Shown here piece after piece: positions 25,246 to 36,870 of a stretch of 64,000 nt of DNA. Each line of letters starts with the position of its first letter. Positions within the stretch are counted from its first letter, which is position 1. The notes under the pieces were generated by a model. The model worked only from the letters and a program-made list of their open reading frames with translations, was not told the DNA's origin and did not search any database. Origin of the DNA: Sthenelais limicola (Eukaryota > Annelida > Polychaeta > Phyllodocida > Sigalionidae). The position numbers were made by a program, and so were the translations under genes. The stretch is from contig OW804097.1 of NCBI GenBank assembly GCA_942159475.1, forward strand, positions 55,882,986-55,946,985, given 5' to 3'.

Positions 25246-25254
25246 AAGATGGCG
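25246..25254 (+). promoter_or_regulatory. YY1-like AAGATGGCG overlapping the VTA1 start codon
   Basis: The ATG of VTA1 is inside AAGATGGCG, the YY1 consensus often found just downstream of transcription starts and over start codons of animal housekeeping genes. Motif seen; binding inferred. Confidence 0.45.
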
Positions 25255-25351
25255 TCTTTACCAGCAACTCCGGGCCCTTACAAGCCACTTCTTCACTATT
25301 TAAAGACAGCAACTGAACATGACAGTCGTGATGTTGTTGTCGCCTACTATT
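25249..25351 (+). CDS. VTA1: VTA1 exon 1
   Basis: 34 codons plus one base, beginning MASLPATPGPYKPLLHYL and ending EHDSRDVVVAYY. Donor ACTATT|GTAAGT. Confidence 0.95.
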
Positions 25352-28300
25352 GTAAGTTATTCCTCATAAATAATGTCTCTTTAGTGATTTCTTGTGGCCC
25401 AAATCGGTTCAAAATCCCACCATTCCTACTAAGCGAACGCCCTGAGAAGTGAGATTCCTTAGACTATAAGTTAGTGGGAGTGCTAAGTGCTTCCTACCTC
25501 AGTACCTCTGTGTTTATCTCTGGGACTGCTTTGCCTTTACGGTACTTTAGTGTTGGCACTAGTGAGTCATGGTCATGACGTTATCTTGATGCTTAGGCTA
25601 CATTGATTACTAGACAATTCATTCCTAGTTCTTTCTCATAATATGTCTTCTATACATTTATTTATTGCTTAATTAAATTACAAGTTTCTAAATCAACAGG
25701 GCAATGACTCACTCAGTCACTGACATTGCCAGTGACACTGACTTTGTGTTGTGAAAGATGTCCATGGGCGGGGCTTTCATATTCAACTGCTGGCGGTTGT
25801 TACTTTACTTGAATACTCACCAATTACTTCCTGAATGTATCGTCAAAAGTTCTTCCAATTCTTGTCCTACGTTTAGGCCTACAGTGTGCAACATTGCCAA
25901 CAAGATCCAATTATCTGCCCCCGCCGCCCGGGCAGGTTAATTTAAAATCTACCTGCCCACCTCAAAATTCCACCTGCCCAGTAGTTTCAGACCCCCTTTA
26001 CATTGACGTCTTTATAATATCTGGGACTCCCTATTATATGCCATATGTATGGCTTAATGATAAATCTGTTGAATAATAACTTTCTTTAAGTTTAGTATTT
26101 TAATCTTGAAGTAAGTCCAAAATTATTAGAATTATACACATTTACCAATATATTCAAGTAATACATAAACATAATTAATAAACACATGCTCAATGATAAA
26201 TGTAATTAAAAACATTAAATCCAAAGAAGGCATTAACACAATGTGAATTATCTCTTCAATATCTTTAATGGAGGAATAGACCTACAAATAGGATTCGTAA
26301 TGGAGGAATACAAATAGGATTTTGAAATTTACTCCAAGAATACGGTACTTGGAAAAAATTATTATGATAAAAAGAAAGTTAAATTTCCAAGGGCTCATCA
26401 GTATCAATTTAAATTTTGACAATGGAACACCAAGTTACATGCCTGGGGCCTCCTAACCATGCTACGGCTGAAACTGTGATATACACTACGACGGCCAATG
26501 CCAAGGAAATCCCTCAGCTTGAGGGAGACAGACGCTTAGAATCAGTGTCTCAACTTACAATTTATGGGGGTTGTGGTCATGGAGTTTATCGTAATGACAT
26601 TTCCATGCCACACTCTAAACCAAAACAATATTTTTTACTTCCTCATCAAAGGGAATATATGAAATGTGACTTGGGTGGAGGGGTATGTAACTCTGACCAT
26701 GGAGGGGACCAAAGATAAGGGTCAGATAAACCTGTCATAGCATCGTAATGGGTTTTTAGGGGAAGCCCCTCTCCCGAACGTCCTTGGTATTAAACGTAGG
26801 ACTGTATACACAAGTGGGTCGTCGGAAAGGCTAGGGACCTCTACTTTCAGTAGGTTTTGCCCAGGACATTGAAAGCCTTGAAGTTGAGAAAATAAATAAT
26901 TCAAGGCCTGGAATAGTCTTGAAAACGGCCACTATACAGAGGGAGATTTAAAAAAATGACGATCACTGTTATTATTCGGGGAGACACGTTTATACGTCAT
27001 TCACGGTAACATGATAGCATGGGGAACCCTGAATTCTGGAAGAACATCTTAAACTCAGGGGACGGTATTACTTTGCACGTGGCAATGTTGACAAACCCAG
27101 CTTGGTCGGTAAGCTTTGTTCTGGTGCTCTGGGAATCGGCACCTCTTTGTGACGTAAGCCAGTGTGACGTAAGCCAGTTGACAGCTCTCCGCTCGGCCGG
27201 TTGAAAGTAAAAGTAATGGCAAATGGAATCTGAATGAAGGAAACGGAACGGAACTTTTTTGGGTGTTTCTGCATGTTATAGAAGTGGTTGAAAGTAAAAG
27301 TAATGGCAAATGGAATCTGAATGAAGGAAACGGAACGGAACTCTTTTGGGTGTTTCTGCATGTTATAGAAATGGTTGAAAGTAAAAGTAATGGCAAATGG
27401 AATCTGAATGAAGGAAACGGAACGGAACTTTTTTGGGTGTTGCTGCATGTTATAGAAATGGTTGAAAGTAAAAGTAATGTGATAAATCATGTTTTAAATA
27501 TTTAGATGTTTATTAGCAAATATAAATGATTCGATTTAGGGAATTTTATGATTATTAAAGTTGTTTAAGAACAAGCTGGATTAAAGAAAGTTACAAACTA
27601 TTTATCCTAGCCTAGCTTACTACTTTTTTGTTTTTACAACACTTTTTTTTTTTTACGAACGACTGACTTTTACGACCAACTTTTTTTTCGACCAACTTTC
27701 AACTTTTTTTTTCCGACCAACTTTCAACTCTTTTTTTTGACCAACTTTCAACTTTTTTTCCGACCAACTTTCAACCTTTTTTTTAACCAACTTTCAACTT
27801 TTTTTTCAACCAACTTTCAACTTTTTTTGACCAACTTTCAACTTGTTTTACGACCAACTTTCAACTTTTTTTCGACCAACTTTCAACTTTTTTTATGACT
27901 ACCCTCCCCCTTCTTCATCCTTCCCCCTACTCCTCTTCTCCCCTTCCCTCTTCTCACCTCTTGCTTTAAGTTATCATTTTCCTCCGTTTTAACTCCATAA
28001 CGCCACAACGATTGAATACTATTACTTATGCCCCAAAAACGATTGAAAGCCCACTTCAATTAATTCAGAAAGTTCAACTGTTTATAAGTAGATCTGATCT
28101 AACTATCTGATAGATATCATATTAAAAAATGCGACTAGTGTCATGTACCACGCAGTCAAACTTATACATCTGACACCAATTGATATGAGGGGAATATGAA
28201 CTGGACAGAGGAAAAGGCTGATAAAAATGACATGAGGGCAGCTGTATGGTCGACCCGAATTGGGTCGGTAGACCCTTCTCAGGAATGTTAGTAAAAAAAC

Positions 28301-31300
28301 TGATTTCATGCTGTCTTGTTGTTTTTATTGCCGGTAGGTATGGGGCAAATTAAATACTATGCAAATAGAAAATGGTTCACTATTAAGGTTAGTCCAAAAA
28401 TCTACCCGTCCAAAAGACGTGTAGATTTAAAATCTACCTGCTTGACGCCAAAATCAACACGTCTCGGGCGTTCGGGAGGCGATTTTGTCGCACCCTGACT
28501 GTAACTCGGTCAACTTTAATTTGATAACAAAAATAAAAGCAACAACATAAATAACAGTAATAGATCGAATTCTATTTCCATTTTAGTTTTTCATCAGATG
28601 TTATTATCTTTTTACCTAGCTGTACATACAACCCATTCAAGTGACTGGGCTGTAGAGCGCCCTATGCAATAATTTCCGAAATCGCCACTTTGTGTACTAA
28701 ATGTCGAAAATATCAGTACTAAATAGACTCCTGCCTATGTCAGAGTTGGAACATTGTTAAAATACATATTGCGCTATAATTATATTAAACAATCTGACTG
28801 ACTGGTGGTAAAATCAACTCAGGACAACCATTGAAAGAGACTATAGTCAGTGGTGAAATAGACAATGAGCGCGGCGCTGATAGCACGTTATGCATAACCA
28901 TCCATGCCAGTAGGCCTAGGTTTAGGCCCTACTGTAAGTGGCAGCGGAGGCTGGCAAGCTTTGAAAGTGTTTTAAAACACTATTTCTACTTAATATATAG
29001 CAAGTTATGGCTCACATTCTCAATGATTAGAATAGGAGAGAACTAAGAGTCAGTTTCCAATTTATTTTGGGCATTTGTAGACAAAGTTTCAGTCCGCTCC
29101 ACCCAGGCGTGGATGGAGCGGAGATTTGGATGCTCCTTAGCAACAGGCAACGTTGCGTCATGACCTCAAATTGGATTGGCTAATACGTCATAGTGGGCGT
29201 GAATTGACCACGTTTATGCGTAGCAGAATGTAAACAATGTTTCTCGTCGAAAGGACTGGCTGCAAAAGTAAGGATTATAAAACAAATAATCCCTCCCACA
29301 ATTAGATAATTAGCCCGTGCATCAAATTTATCCTATAAGATACTATTTTTAAAGTTTCCATGCATAGCTCTGTGCATAACTCTAGATATGGGTGTTTAGT
29401 ATTTATTTTGCATAGGCTGCTCTTCGACCCTATTCACGCGTACGCAGTAGCAAGCTATAGGGTTGATGGTTCGGCTACTTTTTACCGTGCGTTATCTAAT
29501 TACCGGTACCTTTTTATCTTAGGTCGGCTATATGCCCTTCAAAGGGGGATGGAGATCGACAAGAAAAGTCCAGAATGCCGACAGTGGTTGATTGCTATGA
29601 TGGATATCTTAGAACAGGTATTAGAACATACATACAGTGTCCAAGGAAATAAATTGAACAAAATTCAACCACTATGCAAAAACTAGTTGAATATCCACCC
29701 CTCCAGAGTGTCTGCCAGTTAGCAGAATTCTACCCATACATTAAATTATCTTCCCAAGTGGGTGTTATATAGATAACATATATACGGTAGTATTCATAAC
29801 CGTAGGCCTACATACTTATAAAAAGTTAACTCCTATACCGTATCATACTTTTGTTGAAGGTAAAGAAGGCTAATCCAGATATGGAATCTATTCACAATGA
29901 AGTGGTGGGACAAGCGCACATGGAGCATTACGCCTTACAAATGTTCCTCTTTGCCGACAATGAAGACAGAGCTGGTAGATTTGGGAAGTATGTTTTTCTT
30001 TCTTTCTTTTTTTAATACATTTTATTTGAGTCCAATTTCAATACATTGATATTCTCATTAAGCTCGAGACAACTGTATTATTGTTTAACATGTTCCTAAA
30101 TGCTTTTGCCTATGTTTTAATTATAAAAGATTTCCTAATTCATTAAAAAAAATCTTAACCTATTAAAAGACATGCGAATCTGTAATCGGTTACGGTACCA
30201 GGTAGGCTAAGATAACAAGATATTTTAAAAATAGGACTATTAGTGAGAAGTCGAATGCTCATTAGACAAAAGTTCCTGTCACATGTACCATTTTTGTCTC
30301 TTGTTAGGAACGTAGTCAAGTCCTTTTACACTGCAGGGATGTTGTTTGACGTTTTAACAAACTTCGGAGAGTTATCAGAAGATGTAAGTTTTAATACATA
30401 ATCATTTAATTAGCACATTAAAATGTATGTGAAAATTTATCATTAGGCTATATCAGTTCATGTTAGAGGCAGATATTAACGTAGCTATTTCAGAGAGTAA
30501 AACTGGCTTTAGTCAAATTTGACTGAAAATAACGTCACGAAGATCATTCTAGTACCGGTATGTGATATAATATGAACCCGTGATCCACCATATCCGATGT
30601 CTTCATCCGACCGATTTCAGTCTGTCTTGTCCCTATCTGATGTTATTTCCCCAAATCTTGTCCCATTCACAAATCACTAATATGATAGGTTGGATTGAAA
30701 TCGGTTGATTATCAGGTAACGATCATTTCTTAAACAACTCGGTTGCTGGCTTAAAATAAATTTTCTCCGACCACCATTCTGTGGATTTATATAATATAAT
30801 GATGCTAAAATACTTTAAAGCCTCTTTAAAAAACTATATTATTTTCTTCACACCCATCCCTTCACGCATTCTCATTTATTAATCATATCTGTCTAAGACA
30901 AAATAGCAATAAGTTTACAATTCTTAAAACTGTTAGACGTTAAAATAGGAGAATTCCTAACGTCAACATAATTACTCGCTAAATAAATAGATAATATATT
31001 GCATAATGTCAGAAACGCATTTTCTTCCCTGTAGATAGAGAAGAATGCTAAGTATGCCAAATGGAAGGCAGCATACATTCATAGATGCTTGAAGAATGGA
31101 GAGACACCAATAGCTGGACCTTTACCTGAGGAGGGGGAAGAAGAAGCTGTAGGAGGTCAAGATGCAGGGGGTGAGTTAATCACTTAAGAACTCGTTTGAA
31201 GTAGTGGACATGTTTTGGAAATGTTTATCCTACGAATTACACAGTTCCTTTCGCATTTGTCGTGGAAGGAAAGCTGAGAAGAAATCCATTTAAATGGAAA

Positions 31301-34300
31301 TAAACTGCAGTAATTTTTGGTACACAGGGAATTGTTTTGTATGATGTACTTGTGATGTATATCATGCCATAGTCCTCTTATTTTAGTTATTTCTCTATTA
31401 TTGATAAATTAATATATTTAATATGACCGAGTGGAATGTTCGTATTGTGAGGAGGTTGACGACCTTCGACACTATTTTTTGCACTGTGGTAATACTGAAA
31501 GATTCTGGAGTGAAATAGAAACCAGATTTAATGCTAATGTGGTACTCAGAGATGTGGCGAATCAGTTAAGAGATGAGAGTAATGTTCTGTTAGGGTATAT
31601 GGGGAGAGGCAGATTTAAATACTTCCTGAATTGGCTTCTCCTTATGGCCAAGAATTACATCAACAGGCAGAAACTCTTTTATAACAATGAGCTTGGTGTG
31701 AGAGCGTTTATTAATGAACTATTCGTCAAATACAAATCCATACAGTATAATGCCATCTTTGTAACAAAATACAAGAACTGGGTAACGAAGGTTGAAAAAT
31801 ACATGTGTGAACTCAAGAAAGTATAATGAACGATGTTATTGTGCTGGAGTGAGAGAGAAAGAAAAAATGAAAACTCCAAAAAAAATCATAAAATCAGAGG
31901 GACGCGATTTATCTTACTGTTAGAATTGTAAAAGCCACGACGGCAGGATAAAATTGAATAAAACCTTTTAAAAAAAAATAAATATATATTTAATATGAAT
32001 ATTAATACATTTTCAATTATTTGTGATTTGTGTGTTATCTATCTTACGTAATATGCATGTGGAGTTTTTGACTATATTCTTTCAAACCTGTACAACATAA
32101 ATGAAGTAGTGATGTTAATTATATGCATTGAATACATTCATCTTTCTTTCAGGTTATAATAATCCACCAATGCCTCAGCCTTCAATGCCACAACCAGGAC
32201 CATCACAGTACCTTCCACCCCCAGGGATTCATGCCCCGCCCACTACCCCTTCAGAGGCCCCAAGCCCCGCCCAGCCGCCCGCCGCCTACCAACCAGCGCC
32301 GGCCCGCCCGCCTCCTCAGCGTTACCAACCACCACCTCAAGGTAAGTTTTTAATTTTTCTTTTTAATTATTTTTTGTATTCATTATTTTTATACAGCCTC
32401 TGACAAATGACATTGTGCAAAACTACATTAAAGGTGAAGTGTAATGAAAATTCTAAAATTCGAGATAAGGGCCGATTTACATTAGTGGTGATGCTATCGA
32501 TGGCATCTGAGGTTGAAAAAATCAAAAAAAATCTTTTAATGCTCATTTTTCACAGCTTTCTTATGAGTACACAAATGGGGCTCAGTTTGCCTTAGTAGAG
32601 GGTGTGTATTCGCGCCCCACCGCTGTGACGTCATCCATGTCCAAGCTAAGGCCTGCTTTAGCCTGGCTAAGCATTGTCTCATAGTATGTAGGTGTTAGTT
32701 GGTGTTGTATATTTGTATAGTTATTCACCTTCTCTACCCTCCCTGTGCCTACCCATTACTCTTTCACCTTTATAATCAGAGAGTCCCTGTCATCATCAGT
32801 TCTTACATTTTCAGGGATATTCCACATTTTTTCTGCCCCAATAAAATCCACTTCCCTTGATCTTTTACTTGTAATATCTTTTTGTACAAATTTATTTATT
32901 CAGGAAATTATACTTAATTATAGCACGCTCATCTGTAGATGAATTTTCGTTGTGCCCTGAGAAATAAAAAGTATATTTAAACATATATTGAGAGAGACAT
33001 GATAGATATTACAACCAATCTGAGTCATTAAAGAAACATTTTTATCACACGTCGTACGTACAGTCTACAAATTATGAAATGACAAATATAGTAGAGTGAA
33101 GCCATCGATATATTGGGATATGAGCTCACGGAACATAATTCAGTGTTTGATAACCATGGTCTCCCCCCTCCCCCCCACACACACAGCCATGTCTAACGTA
33201 GTCTAATCATAGAAATGCAAAGTTACCAGGAACCTTCTTTTAAACTTTATTTATTTTACCAGGTTAGTTTTAGTTTAGTTCAGTTCAGCTCAACTCTTGC
33301 ATACCAGGAAGTGAATAAGTTTATTATCTTTATGCCAGGGAGAAATACCTCCCGGATCCTGTGCATTTACCAAGTGCGTTCTATATAAATCCTGCTTCTT
33401 GGACCTTTTTACTAGTAGACGCCAGACAGGGAGCTTCATTTTCCAATTACTTGGTATTGCATTAGAAAATGTAATGAGTATTTCGAGGAGGAAGATTGTA
33501 CGAGGAATATGTGCTATCAGTTTCTGTACCAGTTCTGGGTAATCATGTTAAATGCTGTATGTAGGGTGGCCGAACGGTCTAAAGTGCTGAGTTGGCTCAC
33601 TGGCATGTGTGGCATGTTGTGGGTTCGAGCCCGAGTGCGACCAATATCACTTCCTCCTCCCAGGCACAAGGGGAAGTCCACCGTAAGGTGTACTAGTTAC
33701 ATGTAGTATGAGTATGATAAAATGTGATCAGCCTCTGTTTACTGACGGATTAAAAAAGAGCCGCAAACCAAACCAAGAAGCCTAAAATTTGATATGTACA
33801 AATATGGATATTTCAGCCCGAGGACGGTCTCGAAGTATGTTTTATCTAAACAATCTGCTGTAGGAATTAATGCTTTTAATAAAAGTGGAGGAATTAACAC
33901 ATTTTGGTGCAAAAATAAGATAAATACTGTCTTTTCTGTACGTACAATCTTCTATTGACACTCAAGGTTTGACTCACTTAATAACATTGCATGTACTGAC
34001 AGCTCTTTGTTATCTTATGTTGGTTTGTGGAAATGAACCAGATTTGGCAGAAGATGTACGCAAAGTGAGTTGGTGCAACCACCAAGAAGAAAACCTGATT
34101 TTAATTTTGCTTATTTCCACATCATTATTTCACGTCGATTTGACATTTTTCGTTGCAATTAAGTACAAAAATATTATTGATCAGATAACCTCCTTACCAA
34201 AACGTTACTTACAGATTCAAATTCAATCTTCCCCAACCATATAGTGTATTTTACATTCTTTACGTTTATCCCAGCCTTTGAATTTCAAACTGCAGTCTAC

Positions 34301-34982
34301 TAATTCCTTTCGAGAAGGTTTATCTGGATCACTAATCATGGCAAACTACAATGTGGGTTTACACTGAGTTATATTTATCTTTTAATTTCATCAGGGAGGT
34401 ATATACAGAGGGAGTAGAAATGAGGATTATGCGTGTCCACCAAATAGTTGCAAGTAATGCCACTACAACTACTTGCGCCAACTATTTATAAGTGTATCAC
34501 TAGTATGCTGTTGCTGGAAAAGGGCAATCAAATGTACCTGGGCTGTAGGCAATACTAGTGTCAACAACAGCACTGCAGCGTCACCTGGCGTACAGTGGCA
34601 AGACCATATACCTGTCGAGGATCTGCCGCTTGTATGAGTGTCGTTTCAACTCCCTCTGTATATACCTCCCTGATTTTATTAATTAAAACCTGACGGACTG
34701 CTTGATTTTTTCTTCTTGAGTTTAATACATGTATTGCCTTGGTTAACTGATAGGGGTTTCTAGTTTCTTTCCCTTCCTATTTGTCGTATATCAGTGGGAC
34801 TTAAATAATGCATCACTACTTTTTGGTTTTCAGCTTCTGGAGTCACGCTCACAGCTACCGAATACCAGAAGGCTATGAAATACTGCAAATTCGCCGGTAG
34901 CGCCCTTCAATACGAGGACTCTACTACAGCCATAGACAACTTGACAAAAGCTCTCAATCTTCTCACAAGCGGACACGAATAG
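25249..34982 (+). CDS. VTA1: VTA1 (LIP5) orthologue: VPS4 cofactor, complete 7-exon gene
   Basis: Vta1 stimulates the AAA ATPase VPS4, which disassembles ESCRT-III in multivesicular body sorting, cytokinesis and membrane repair. Coding exons: 25249-25351, 29523-29617, 29860-29987, 30308-30383, 31035-31170, 32153-32341, 34834-34982. They sum to 876 nt, giving 291 aa against 307 in human. The N-terminal paired MIT-like region (1 to about 160; HDSRDVVVAYYC, AHMEHYALQMFLFADNEDRA, YAKWKAAYIHRCLKNGETP) binds ESCRT-III subunits. A Pro-rich linker (about 180-243) leads to the C-terminal VSL domain (KYCKFAGSALQYEDSTTAI), which dimerises and binds VPS4. Start chosen by alignment with human MAALAPLPPLP and the EHDKRDPVVAYYC motif. 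It lies 4.7 kb downstream of SCAF4/8 in the same orientation. Introns 1, 5 and 6 are swollen by repeats. Confidence 0.95.
27199..27479. repeat. 87-bp minisatellite
   Basis: The block starting GGTTGAAAGTAAAAGTAATG recurs at 27199, 27286, 27373 and 27460, an exact 87-bp period, with only scattered differences. As 87 is a multiple of three, it leaves long repetitive ORFs on both strands; these are not genes. Confidence 0.92.
27665..27895. repeat. Short minisatellite, GACCAACTTTCAAC plus T run
   Basis: About ten copies of GACCAACTTTCAAC separated by T runs of 6-9 bases, unit about 20-24 bp. Differences are mainly T-run length, as expected of slippage. Confidence 0.92.
29523..29617 (+). CDS. VTA1: VTA1 exon 2
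   Basis: Encodes RLYALQRGMEIDKKSPECRQ and WLIAMMDILEQ, like human RLYAMQTGMKIDSKTPECR. Acceptor TTTATCTTAG, donor GAACAG|GTATTA. Confidence 0.95.
29860..29987 (+). CDS. VTA1: VTA1 exon 3
   Basis: Encodes VVGQAHMEHYALQMFLFADN and EDRAGRFG, a highly conserved Vta1 segment. Two bases carried over at GGGAA|GTATGT. Confidence 0.95.
30308..30383 (+). CDS. VTA1: VTA1 exon 4
   Basis: Encodes NVVKSFYTAGMLFDVLTNFG then ELSED, as human NMIKSFYTASLLIDVITVFGELTDE. Acceptor CTTGTTAG. Confidence 0.95.
31035..31170 (+). CDS. VTA1: VTA1 exon 5
   Basis: Encodes NAKYAKWKAAYIHRCLKNGE then an acidic stretch EEGEEEAVGGQDAG. Acceptor TTCCCTGTAG, donor GGGG|GTGAGT. Confidence 0.95.
31427..31983 (+). mobile_element. 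5'-truncated LINE inserted in VTA1 intron 5, with target duplication
   Basis: A 557-bp insert flanked by the identical 15-mers ATATATTTAATATGA at 31412-31426 and 31984-31998. It starts inside an ORF, ends after AATAAA and an A-rich tail, and so has the form of a target-primed reverse transcription product. Most of the reverse transcriptase ORF is missing; only the C-terminus remains. Intact flanks and an undisturbed ORF suggest a fairly recent event. Confidence 0.9.
31428..31826 (+). pseudogene. C-terminal remnant of a LINE ORF2 protein (zf-RVT-like)
   Basis: About 132 codons, open from the insertion junction to TAA. CSYCEEVDDLRHYFLHC is the C-x2-C...H-x4-C zinc-binding pattern found after the reverse transcriptase in many LINEs, followed by an aromatic/basic helical tail. 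Endonuclease and reverse transcriptase domains are absent, so it is dead on arrival. Clade not assignable. Confidence 0.8.
32153..32341 (+). CDS. VTA1: VTA1 exon 6 (Pro-rich linker)
   Basis: 63 codons: YNNPPMPQPSMPQPGPSQYL, then Pro/Ala/Gln-rich sequence. Matches the flexible linker of Vta1 and is GC-richer than its surroundings. Acceptor CTTTCTTTCAG, donor TCAAG|GTAAGT. Confidence 0.9.
33561..33770 (+). mobile_element. tRNA-Leu-derived SINE in VTA1 intron 6
   Basis: 33561-33642 has a type II tRNA shape: box A TGGCCGAACGGTCTAA at 33567 and box B GGGTTCGAGCC at 33621-33631, like the same regions of animal tRNA-Leu. The acceptor stem does not pair well and there is no usable anticodon arm, so this is a SINE head, not a working tRNA. 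The body continues to about 33770. Confidence 0.65.
34392..34672. mobile_element. 281-bp MITE with about 29-bp inverted ends
   Basis: Ends begin CAGGGAGGTATATACAGAGG and are inverted copies over about 29 bp with a single mismatch. No ORF. CAGGG...CCCTG ends recall hAT elements, but the flanking 8-mers do not match well enough to call a target duplication. Confidence 0.85.
34834..34982 (+). CDS. VTA1: VTA1 exon 7 (VSL domain, stop)
   Basis: Encodes EYQKAMKYCKFAGSALQYED then STTAIDNLTKALNLLTSGHE and TAG. Matches the C-terminal helices that bind VPS4. Acceptor GGTTTTCAG. Confidence 0.95.
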
Positions 34983-36870
34983 AGTTTTCTCTGAATCTAT
35001 ATAGAAACTTAATGCTTCCTCTCTCTTGTGCATGCAAGTATAGACACCAGATAATATTGCCAGGTTTCCCAGCAGGGTACTGGAAAGCCCTATCACGTCC
35101 TGGAATCTGATTCAACTGAATTCTAGACTTTCAAAGTTCTGCTTAATCGAAAGAGGTTCTGAAAAGTCTTGCAATATCTGAAAAAGTCCTACAATTTTAA
35201 TGAACCCATAGCCGCATTTCTAGATAATCCTTTCCTCAGTTCTAAATAAATAGTAAAACTAGTGCCGAATTATTTTTTTTCTGATAAAAAATGTGTAAAC
35301 ATGGCTTGATGACCAGGCGACACATTGAATTTTGACAAAGAAAATAAGAAGAGGCGTTATATCATGGTTTAATTCACATACCAATGGAGTCATTCACATT
35401 TGGAAATGGGTCTTCTTTGCATTGGAATACCACGAGGGCCTGGGAATCCTGGAATATGGAGTCTGGAATATAATCACGTTGCGTTGATGTATCATCCTTG
35501 CCCCTTGTACTTTATAAAAACCCGAAAGATACCCTATGTACCAAAAGTAACTACAGCCTTGGCATCTGGATTACTAACAAGCTTACAACGGGTTTGGTAG
35601 TGTAGAGTTGTTGCATTAATCTAAGGCTTTTTATGAGATGGAATTATCATCCCATTGCACCGAGAGATCCAGACCTTTATTCAAAAGACATTAGTGAATT
35701 ATTCCGTCGGTCTTGCTTATGCAATAGGTTTTAGTATACTGCTCCTAGAATTAGTAGGGGAGCAGCTGCAAGAGCTGGACAAGATGAGATAAAAATAACT
35801 ACTAGTATTGTGTATACGGAGGCTAAGTAGTCTATGGCAGCGGATTTTTTAGGCACGCCACTGCACTAGTTTGATGACGCATTGTTGACATGAAGCGTCA
35901 AACTCCATAGGCTCAGCATTGCAGATATAATTATTCTCCTCTCCATCATTTTAAGATGCCCTAAGAATTCTTATGACCAGATATCCATCTATCGCACTTA
36001 AAACATTTCAATTATGACCCACAAGACCCTTAAGCCATTAATATGGCGATGTATAGAGTTCATATTTATGCTCACAATGCTAAATCCATGGAGATTTTTT
36101 TTATTTCTGGTCAACACATCCGTATTAGTGCGCGCCTCAATATACATTAATTCGACCACTGCCGCCATGACACTGATATCCCCTATTTCAATCCTTGTCA
36201 TACTATGGTCGGTATGGTGGTCGCGTATCCTGCGAATGGGAAAACTATGCTAAGCTGCTTTGTCTTGGCTATCTGTCGCTGGGTATTCGTTATTGGGTCT
36301 TTCATTATACATCTTCTATAACTTACTTGTGACCCGGGAGTAAAGGATGCATACCTGATATCAAACGCTTTTTCTTCCCCAGCTATTTCTGGTGAACTCA
36401 GAAGGCATACCATGTGATACTAGAGTATAAGAGTCGTAAATGTATGATATAGTTTGTAAAGGTGGCTTAGAACCAGAAGAAACAGCTTGAACACTCTGAT
36501 GGGCCTTTATAGATAATACAATTTGTGGACTTGTGAATTTTTTAATTGTAAAAGCCTCGCTTGGTGTATAGTTATAACATCCTTTTGAGATGGAATATGT
36601 TTTAAGAGTTTGAATTGTTCGAATGTTCATGGATGGCTACTATCTCAAATTATGTATTGAAGCTTGAAATTGGAAAAATGCTTCAACACATAGGAAAAAG
36701 ACTCGAAAAATAAAAGTCAATAGTTGTACTTCAAATATATGGGTAACATTTTCCCTTGTACTTTGTATATATGCGTTATTCTATTCTATTTGACATTCAT
36801 ATTTTGTTATTCTATGTAGGCTTTTTTGGGGGGTTTGACAGAGATCAATCAAATAATAAATTTTTGTATA
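34983..36870 (+). other. Likely VTA1 3'UTR and downstream sequence
   Basis: Candidate AATAAA signals lie at 35245-35250, 36709-36714 and 36855-36860; which is used cannot be told. No ORF of interest. Confidence 0.45.

Larger units (their letters stand above)
21116..25248. other. Intergenic region between SCAF4/8 and VTA1
   Basis: No supported gene. It contains a GC-richer block at about 21570-21725 of unknown nature, a fold-back element (22943-23066), a MITE-like pair of CCGTATTTCCC ends (23082-23221) and a short ATCTT microsatellite (about 25100-25120) preceded by AATAAA, resembling the 3' tail of a LINE. Confidence 0.5.
25352..29522 (+). other. VTA1 intron 1
   Basis: About 4.2 kb, non-coding. 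Contains a GGGCAGG...CCTGCCC palindrome (25931-25960) whose centre resembles AAAATCTACCTGC at 28429-28441, and two minisatellites listed separately. Confidence 0.8.

Noticed and set aside
27055..27490. Repetitive antisense ORFs of 113 and 140 codons
   Set aside because: They are the 87-bp minisatellite read in frame, without splice or domain support.
27199..27895. CRISPR array
   Set aside because: Repeats without unique spacers in an animal intron; these are minisatellites.
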